Assembly (NCBI GenBank): GCA_019137255.1
Contig: WPDH01000019.1
Location: 1 to 16,171 of the forward strand
Direction: 5' to 3'
Origin: Corinectria fuckeliana
Taxonomy: Eukaryota > Ascomycota > Sordariomycetes > Hypocreales > Nectriaceae
DNA length: 16,171 nucleotides
Part shown: positions 10,153 through 16,171 of the stretch, in pieces
Layout of the letters: each line of letters opens with the position of its first letter
Position numbering within the stretch: position 1 is the first letter of the stretch
Notes under the pieces: model-generated
The model's database searches: none
Told to the model about the DNA's origin: nothing
The model's input: only the letters and a program-made list of their open reading frames with translations
Translations under genes and position numbers: made by a program

Positions 10153-11472
10153 TTAAGCTACCTGTTTCTACCTCTTATTTATATAGTACTAATATAGTAA
10201 ATAAGTATAACCTTACTTTAGCTACTTATTACACTTTTTAAACACTATAAGCTAAAGTGTAATATATTAAATATTAAGAATATTAGTAGAAAGCTACTAA
10301 CTATAATAAAGATTTAGGATAAGTTTTATATATTATATAGCACTTACAGCTAGCTTAGTAATAAGCTTAAGCAATCTAAAAAGATACTAATCTCCTTTTT
10401 AAGAGGAAAAAACCTTTTTTTCCTAGTAAAGTAAAACATATAGGTAAATAATATTAATATAATATTAATAGTTCTTACTTATACCTTTCGCCTTATAGAT
10501 AATAACCTTATAATCTTTTACTAGAAGGATAATATAAATACTAACTGTTATATTTAGGGCTACTACTATAAGGATTAGTAATAGGCTATTATTATAGTTT
10601 ATATAGTAAAGAGCTGCTAATCTATAGTAAAAAACTACCTGTTTAGTACTAATAAGAAGGTAAAGATATTATTAAGTTAACTTCTAACCTTCTAAGGGTA
10701 TATAACTAAAGAGTGCTAAATGTAGGTAAAGATAGCTATTATAAAGCACTACTCTAAGGTTATTACTAAGATTAAGAGAGAACTATATTTTCTTAAAGAT
10801 AACTTCTCTATAGAAAACTTAAAAGTAATAAGCTTATAAGTATTATAAAACCAGATTGTTTATATACTAAGTATAATAGATTAGCTAAGTAAGATAGATA
10901 AGACAGAGTATAAGACTACTCTAGCTAATATTAATAATATCCTGCTAGATATAATATTAGAGGTAATCTCTTAGACTTTTTATACTATTATACTAGGTAT
11001 TAACCTAGTAGAGTCTCTTATAAGTAGGTTATCTACTAAAGAAGCACACCTACTAATAACTAACTATAAACATACTATAATCTGTAAACTTATTAACAGC
11101 TAGATCTATATAGCTGCCTAAGGCTTATTATACTATCTTATCTTTATAAACCTTTATATTACTAACCTTACTAAGATTAAGCTTAGCATAATAGTAATAG
11201 TAGAGTAGTATAATAAGCAGGTAGTAACTAATATAAAAGCAGCTATATAGAAACCGCCTAAGTCTGTATAATATAAGATAACACTAGATAATAATAAGCT
11301 ATATAGGCTATATAAATCTAGGTTGCTTCTTAAGAAGATTCTCTTACCTAACTAAAACCTTACTAAGATTTACACTTAGTAGGATATTAACTTAAACATA
11401 CTTACTATTAACTTTTATAATCTAATAATAATTATAAAGCCACCCTAAATTATAAGTATATACCCCTCTTAG
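10153..11472 (+). pseudogene. RIP-degraded relic D, about 430 codons, unidentified
   Basis: Frame 1 runs coherently from H8 to H9. Stop-free stretches include 10885-10971 (29 codons) and 10975-11100 (42 codons). A few TGC, TGT, CAG and CAC codons survive. Around 10500-10620 the product has a run of aromatic residues with F-Y-x-K-D, C-Y and G-Y-Y-Y-K-D, followed by Q-rich codons. A hydrophobic helix-like stretch lies near 10960-11010, and a basic tail with K-P-P follows near 11250. No catalytic motif was recognised. Placement between two hairpin spacers and the shared strand suggest it is an exon or gene of the same unit as C, E and F. Confidence 0.45.
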
Positions 11473-11533
11473 AGTAATATTTAGAAATAGCTATTAGTAT
11501 CTAATCTTAATAGCTATTTCTAGATATTACTCT
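11471..11533. repeat. Hairpin repeat H9, nearly perfect
   Basis: The 26-bp arms at 11471-11496 and 11508-11533 differ at one position. The left arm opens AGAGTAATATTTAGAAATAG and the right arm ends TAGATATTACTCT. The loop is 11 nt (GTATCTAATCT). Pairing is kept although both arms carry RIP-type changes, because CA to TA in one arm is matched by TG to TA in the other. A CT tract (11531-11550) follows. Confidence 0.85.
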
Positions 11534-11590
11534 CTCTTCTCTCTCTTCTTATACTAAAAATATACTAATATAACTATAAATATAAATTAA

Positions 11591-11965
11591 CTAGTAAAAC
11601 TCCTAATCTTACTACTAAGATTTGCCTTTCTCTTAAATAAATATAGTACTAGAAAGATATTTACTTTTTGCCTTATAATAAGACTACTTACTAAATAGAG
11701 AGAGTATAAAGTTAAGATTTAATAGGTTAAACTTTTACTAGATAAGCACCTTTTTAAGCTTATTCTTCTTTTTATCCTAGCTGCTATACTTAACTAGGTG
11801 TTTAATAAACTTAATATACTTTAGAGGGGTATCTTTACTGTATATTCACTCTACTAGAGCTATAATAATTATCCTAATCTAGATTAAAAGCTATAAACTT
11901 TAGATAGCCTACTTAAACTTTAGAAGCTAGTAAACAAGCTAGCTAAAGACTATAAGAACCCTAAG
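11591..11965 (+). pseudogene. RIP-degraded relic E1, about 125 codons, probable exon
   Basis: Frame 2 is coherent from about 11591 and ends in a run of K/L/N-rich codons (leucine-spaced, helix-like) at CCTAAG, directly abutting GTAAGT at 11966. A precise end at a consensus 5' splice site, in phase 0, suggests that E1 is an exon. If the upstream intron starts at GT 11474 and ends at CTAG 11594, the phase would also join D to E1, though that is one choice in three by chance. No domain was recognised. Confidence 0.4.
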
Positions 11966-11971
11966 GTAAGT
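11966..11971 (+). other. Candidate 5' splice site GTAAGT
   Basis: The context CTAAG/GTAAGTCC matches the fungal 5' splice consensus and marks the end of the E1 frame. H10 lies 19 bp downstream. I could not fix the 3' splice site: AG at 12035 or 12155 fits the phase of E2, but neither has a clear branch site. Confidence 0.45.
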
Positions 11972-11984
11972 CCTCCTTCTATCT

Positions 11985-12044
11985 AGGTAGCATCTAGAAA
12001 TAGCTATTAGTATAGATTATAATAACTGTTTCTAGATACTACCT
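11985..12044. repeat. Hairpin repeat H10
   Basis: Left arm AGGTAGCATCTAGAAATAG and right arm ACTGTTTCTAGATACTACCT surround the loop GTATAGATTATAA. This copy best preserves the outer arms and one CTG. It lies inside the putative intron between E1 and E2. Confidence 0.85.
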
Positions 12045-12092
12045 CTCTTATACTCTTTATTATATTAACTATAACTATAAACCACTTAAGTG

Positions 12093-13602
12093 ATTATTCT
12101 CACCTCTTACACAACTAGAATTACTAGGCTATTAAAATCTGTTATTAGTAAACAGATTAACTGCTTATAGATAGACTCTCTCACTAAAGAGAACAACCTC
12201 TTAGAAGACCTAAAAGAAGACCTTAAGGTCTCTAATAATAGTAATAATTAGCCTATAGTGCCTAACTCTAATAAGAAGCTTACCACCTTTTATAAGCTCT
12301 AAGAAAAAACACTTATAAATAACAACTAGTTACTAATTATAGCAGATAAGTATCACTTTCTTAAGAATATAATTATAGCTAGAAATAAGATATTTTAGCA
12401 ACTTAAGTAAGATAGCCTCCTCTTAGTATCTATTATACTAATATCTAACTATATCTAGAATATCTAAAGGTATTTTACCCTCCTTTAGAACCTTACCTAG
12501 CCTATTAGCTAGTTACTAGTAGAGTATACTAGTATAATATAGACTCTTTATAATAAAAAATACTAGAATGCTCTTAAGACAGATAGATACTATAGTAATA
12601 TTAAACTAGCTAATCTCTCTAAGAAGAATATTATTAATTTAACTCTTTTCTTACCTCTTAAGTAGTATTACTACTTAGAGTATAAAAGATATATTAAGTC
12701 TAAAAAGAGTCCTCTATTTATATACTACTTAATACTCTTTAAGTGCTTTATAAATAAGTCTAAGTTTAATATAAATGTTTTTATACTAGCTATATAACTT
12801 ATTCTTTTAATAATATCTATATAGTATAATATACTTATACTTATAATAATACTAGACAGTTTAGAAATATATATAGGTAAGAGTATTACTAATATAAGTA
12901 TTATAATAGTAGAGCTATACCTACTAGATAATATTTAGTATTATATAATAGTAAAGATTAGTAAGTTATAAGATAAGCTACTAAGCCTAACTAATAAGAT
13001 ACTACTAGAGATACTATCTAATAGAAGGATAGTAAAAAACGCTATAATAATACTTAATAGTATAGTATATTAGCACCTTCTTATAATATTAATAGATATA
13101 AATAATATAATACTAATAAAACCTACTATTAGAATTATAAGATATATAGTAGACTTATAGAGTAGTACTCTTATTAGAGAGGCTAACTTTAGCTTAGTAT
13201 TAGACAAGCTAGTATGCCTAAATAATACTAATAATAAGCCTTAAAACTATAATAACTTACTCTTAATTAGTAGAGTAGATATACTAAAAAAGGCCTAATA
13301 ATAGTTAGACTAGATTATAAAAAACAAGCTAGACCTTATAGCTAGCACTAAAAAGGTTAACTAAGTCACCTTAATAGATAGCTCTAATAGTCTTTACTAA
13401 GTGTTTTATAATACTAAGACCTTATAAAAGTATAGCTTTCTATTAGATAGGGCTAGATAAGTCTAGTATATTCTTTAAGATTCTCTTAAGTATATATACA
13501 TCTTATTAAAGATTCTTATAGTATATACTACTAATAATTAACTCTTAGTATATTATAATAATCTCCTAACCTTATAGTATATTCTTTTTCTTTTATCTTA
13601 TT
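12093..13602 (+). pseudogene. RIP-degraded relic E2, about 500 codons, unidentified
   Basis: Frame 3 is coherent for 1.5 kb to hairpin H11. Stop-free runs include 12825-12935 (37 codons), 12972-13070 (33), 13074-13157 (28) and 13161-13241 (27). The start of the block is acidic/basic (E-D-L-K-E-D-L-K near 12200). The middle is very rich in ATA codons, most of which were probably ATG. The last third has K/L/D-rich helical character (near 13280-13360). It probably continues E1 across the H10 spacer. No family was recognised, and no metal-binding or nucleotide-binding motif was seen. Confidence 0.5.
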
Positions 13603-13669
13603 ACTAAGCTAGCCTTTAAGAATAGCTATTAGTATAAATCTTAACAGCTATTCCTAAAAGCTGCTTAGT
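13603..13669. repeat. Hairpin repeat H11
   Basis: Left arm ACTAAGCTAGCCTTTAAGAA and right arm TTCCTAAAAGCTGCTTAGT surround the loop GTATAAATCTT. It has the TTTAAGAATAG variant of the left arm, as in H1 and H12. T/C-rich sequence flanks both sides. Confidence 0.8.
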
Positions 13670-13700
13670 ACTTCTATTTTCTTTCTCTACTTAAATTAAG

Positions 13701-13761
13701 TAGTAGCCTTTAAGAATAGTTATTAGTATAAATCCTAACAGCTGTTTCTAAAGGCTATTTA
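13701..13761. repeat. Hairpin repeat H12
   Basis: Left arm TAGTAGCCTTTAAGAATAG and right arm CAGCTGTTTCTAAAGGCTAT surround the loop GTATAAATCCTAA. The right arm keeps the unmutated CAGCTG core and indicates the ancestral form. Paired with H11 in the E2-F spacer. Confidence 0.8.
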
Positions 13762-14898
13762 GCACTCTTATTTAAGACTATTAGCTAATTAGTATAGTAT
13801 AAGATTCTTAATACTCTTATAGTTATATATAGTATTCTAACTCTATATTATATATTATAAAACAGCTAGGCTAAGCAGGATCTTATAATAGTAAAGTTTA
13901 ATAATAAGACTACTCTCTATATATATCTAATTATATTAATAATACTATCAGCCTATAGTATAAATTTTTATAAGACTTATCACTAAGGTATTATTATAAA
14001 AAAGCTAGAAAATATATTAAAAGCACTCTAGGTAATAAGACACTTATAGCAAGTAGGCTAAAAAGAAGATATTAAATAGGAAATTATCTTATATTATCAC
14101 TTATATAATATAGCAGCTATAGTATAAAACCTAGAAAAATATATAATAACTCTTATAGCTAAGAGTAAGATCTTAGATACTATTAAGAGAGAAGCTTATA
14201 TTATTTATAGTTTTAAAATTCTATAAAGTTAGCTAGGATAAAGTATATCTTAGTATCTAAGAATATAAGTGCTCTAAGATAAGATAAAGTCTCCTAAATT
14301 AGAGAGGGAGGGTTTATTCTACTTTAAGCTAGCCTAATTCTTCCTAGCTAACCCTAATAAGACTAAGCTTATTAGAAAGTATAATATTAAGCAGATTACC
14401 ACAGTATAAAGTATTAGCTTCTTAATAACTAATAGCTATATTATATTAATAGTAGCACTTAGCAAAAGGGAAGTTAGTATTATACTTAGAAACTTTATAA
14501 AGGTGGAGAAAGATAATACTATAGTAGGACCCTCACAGAAGGTAGAGAATATTAGCAGCCTAGTAAGCTTTATAGTAACCTAGCCTGTTATACTATTTAC
14601 TATACTATCTAAAAAGAGAATATAACTAATAGTAGCTAACTTAGTAAGAAAAAGGTACTAGTTCTTAAAGTAGTAAGTAGTAATAGTATAAATATATAAG
14701 ATAGTAGTATAAGAGTAATAGTATTTATAAGATAAAAAGCAAAATAAAAGAGATAACTAGTTTAGCAGGTAGTAATAGTAAAAGATAAGTATTAATTAGA
14801 AATATATTAGACCTAACTTTAAGACTCTTATATAATAGCCTTAGTATAACTATAAATATTATAAGACTGCTTACCTAAGGTGTTATACTTAGTATATA
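13762..14898 (+). pseudogene. RIP-degraded relic F, about 380 codons, unidentified
   Basis: Frame 1 is coherent from H12 to the pyrimidine tract at 14900. The run 14410-14580 gives 57 codons without a stop, the second longest I found in the window. That part is basic/acidic mixed (K-R-E-V, K-V-E-K-D). The 3' third (14640-14790) is dense in TAA/TAG that would be Q or W codons, suggesting a Q-rich basic C-terminal tail. The very end carries several TAT and TGT/TGC codons. No domain was recognised. The context (same strand, hairpin spacers on both sides) links it with C to E2. Confidence 0.5.
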
Positions 14899-14899
14899 T

Positions 14900-14955
14900 C
14901 TCTTTCTTTCTTCTCTTTTTTTCTCTCTCTCTTCTTTCCTCTTTTATCTCTTTTA
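14900..14955 (+). other. Pyrimidine (CT) tract
   Basis: Almost pure C/T for about 56 bp, for example TCTTTCTTTCTTCTC and TTTCTCTCTCTCTTC. It ends relic F and precedes three half-hairpins. It could be a promoter CT box for block G, an intron 3' tract, or part of a 3' UTR. Confidence 0.7.
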
Positions 14956-14978
14956 CTACTATTACTATTAGTAAGATA

Positions 14979-15165
14979 GTAATAACTATTCTTAGAGACT
15001 ACCTTAGTATAACTACCTTCTAAATATTTTTAAATATTCCCTTAAGACACTCTTAACCTCTATTAAGTACTTTTATTATAATAACTATTCTTAGGATTTA
15101 CCTTAGTAAGCTAATTACTATAAGCCTTCTTATTAGAATAACTATTTTAAGAAACTACCTTAAGA
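14979..15165. repeat. Three right-half hairpin copies (H13-H15)
   Basis: 14979-15007 (AATAACTATTCTTAGAGACT then ACCTTAG), 15078-15106 (ATAACTATTCTTAGGATTTA then CCTTAG) and 15131-15165 (AATAACTATTTTAAGAAACT then ACCTTAAG). All match the right arm and lack a left arm. Spacing is about 100 and 55 bp. They fill the spacer between relics F and G. Confidence 0.6.
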
Positions 15166-15180
15166 AGCCTTACCTTTTAA

Positions 15181-15899
15181 ATAACTAAGATTAATATTTA
15201 ACCTTACTTATTATAAGTAATATTAAATAGCTACTAAGAAAAGACCTTATATTATCTCTTATAGATAGGCCTTTAAGTCTTTATTTACTAAACTTATCAC
15301 CCTATCTTAGTAATATACCACCTAGATTTAATATATAATATAATAGATATTAGTATTAGAGGTATATAAGAGATTATCTTAACTAATATTAGAAGTTCTT
15401 TTAGTATCTTAACTAAGAAATACTAACTTACTATAGTAAATAAGATAAGCTATCTTATTTTTAATAGTATTATTTAACTAACTATAAAACAGCTAAATCT
15501 AATAGTATATTATAATATAAGTATTATATTCTTATAGAATACTCTTATAAAGTTATAATACTAAAAGAGTTTAATATTCTTATTAAGGCTATTATTAAGT
15601 AAGATAAGATAAGTTATTATATTTCTACCCTTAAGTACTTAAGCTAATATATATAATATATAGATTACTTATAAGTTAGCTTTTTATCTTACTATAAAGG
15701 CTGTAATTTATAAGTAAGAACACTTAGAGTAGAAATAAGAGTATAATTATTAAGATACTATTATATACTAGAAGGAGATTAATATAAAAAATACCTTATA
15801 TAAGAAAAAGTAATATAATAATTATTAGGCTATACTTAGTAATAGTATACTAAATTAATAAAAGATAATAAGAGATATATTTATTATATAATTTTAATA
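15181..15899 (+). pseudogene. RIP-degraded relic G, about 240 codons, unidentified
   Basis: Frame 1 reads as protein-like sequence from about 15181 to about 15899, with stops only of the TAA/TAG type, though stop-free runs are short (18 codons at 15370-15423). It includes an early H-P/I-L-V-I-Y segment near 15300, a central hydrophobic and basic region, and a K/Y/N-rich end. RIP looks heavier than in F, so the frame is less secure. It may be a further exon of the C-F unit or a separate gene. No family was recognised. Confidence 0.35.
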
Positions 15900-16171
15900 A
15901 TTTTAATCTTATACTATCTTATAGTAACTACCTAGGTATATAAAATTTCTAAGATTTAAAAAAGGTAAGTTTAAAAAGTTAATTTTATACTATTTTTTAT
16001 AAAATAGATTTAAGTAAAGTAAAATAGATTATAAATTCTTAGTTAAATATAATATAGTATATTAACTCTTAAGAATACTTTATATAATTTTAAAGATATT
16101 TATATTATATATCTTTTTATAGTAATTTTTATTTTCTTTTTAAAAGAAATTAAAGTTAAAAGTATAAATCT
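15900..16171. other. AT-rich tail, no gene seen
   Basis: Dense stops in all frames and the lowest C/G in the right half. A GGTAAGT at 15964-15970 resembles a 5' splice site but has no supporting frame context. No long terminal repeat or terminal inverted repeat was recognised at the window edge. Confidence 0.4.

Larger units (their letters stand above)
1..16171. other. RIP-mutated AT-rich block (fungal)
   Basis: Seen: CpA and TpG are nearly eliminated over the whole window, TpA is greatly in excess, CpG is rare, and CT/AG and GC steps persist. Long frames are broken almost only by TAA and TAG. Known: this dinucleotide pattern is the product of repeat-induced point mutation, C to T chiefly at CpA on both strands of duplicated DNA, in Pezizomycotina. 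Inferred: the window was once duplicated, GC-richer coding DNA, now silenced. The first about 2.5 kb and the last about 1 kb look more depleted in C and G than the middle. Exact RIP indices were not computed. Confidence 0.9.

Noticed and set aside
1..16171. Mitochondrial origin suggested by high AT
   Set aside because: The depletion is specific to CpA/TpG with CT/AG kept, and frames are broken by TAA/TAG; mitochondrial AT bias would not give this context pattern, and no rRNA or tRNA was seen.

Overview
The window is extremely AT-rich eukaryotic DNA. CpA and TpG are almost absent, CpG is rare (about a dozen sites by eye) and TpA is everywhere, while CpT/ApG and GpC survive. This is the footprint of repeat-induced point mutation (RIP) as known from filamentous ascomycetes (Pezizomycotina). 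The likely source is therefore a RIP-mutated, transcriptionally dead AT-rich block of an ascomycete chromosome. No intact gene is present.

The stop codons are nearly all TAA or TAG, which RIP creates from CAA, CAG and TGG. When these are read through, a set of very long plus-strand frames appears with no frameshift inside them. They are: block Z (3-2760, runs off the left edge), A (3137-7783, about 1,550 codons), B (7819-8650), C (9303-9987), D (10153-11472), E1 (11591-11965), E2 (12093-13602), F (13762-14898) and G (15181-15899). Their codons fit the RIP model: AAG and GAG are kept, NTG has become NTA, and NNC is kept unless the next base is A. I could not assign any block to a known family. 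I saw no reverse transcriptase, integrase, helicase or DDE signature that I would defend.

The spacers between blocks carry a family of hairpin repeats of about 60 bp, full or half copies, roughly fifteen in all. The ancestral arms look like GGTAGCMTCTAGAAACAG / CTGTTTCTAGATGCTACC around a short loop. I found none inside the long frames. Several are followed by pyrimidine tracts, and one (11985-12044) lies just downstream of a consensus-like 5' splice site. They may be intronic elements or intergenic hairpins of a gene cluster; I cannot decide from sequence alone.

The 8.65-9.2 kb spacer keeps more CA/TG and has a TATA-like stretch, a CT tract and short tandem repeats, so it looks like a promoter separating two transcription units (A+B, and C onward). 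An 18-bp minisatellite at 2665-2754 is another island where CA survives. The outer parts (before about 2.5 kb and after about 15.2 kb) look poorer in C and G than the centre.
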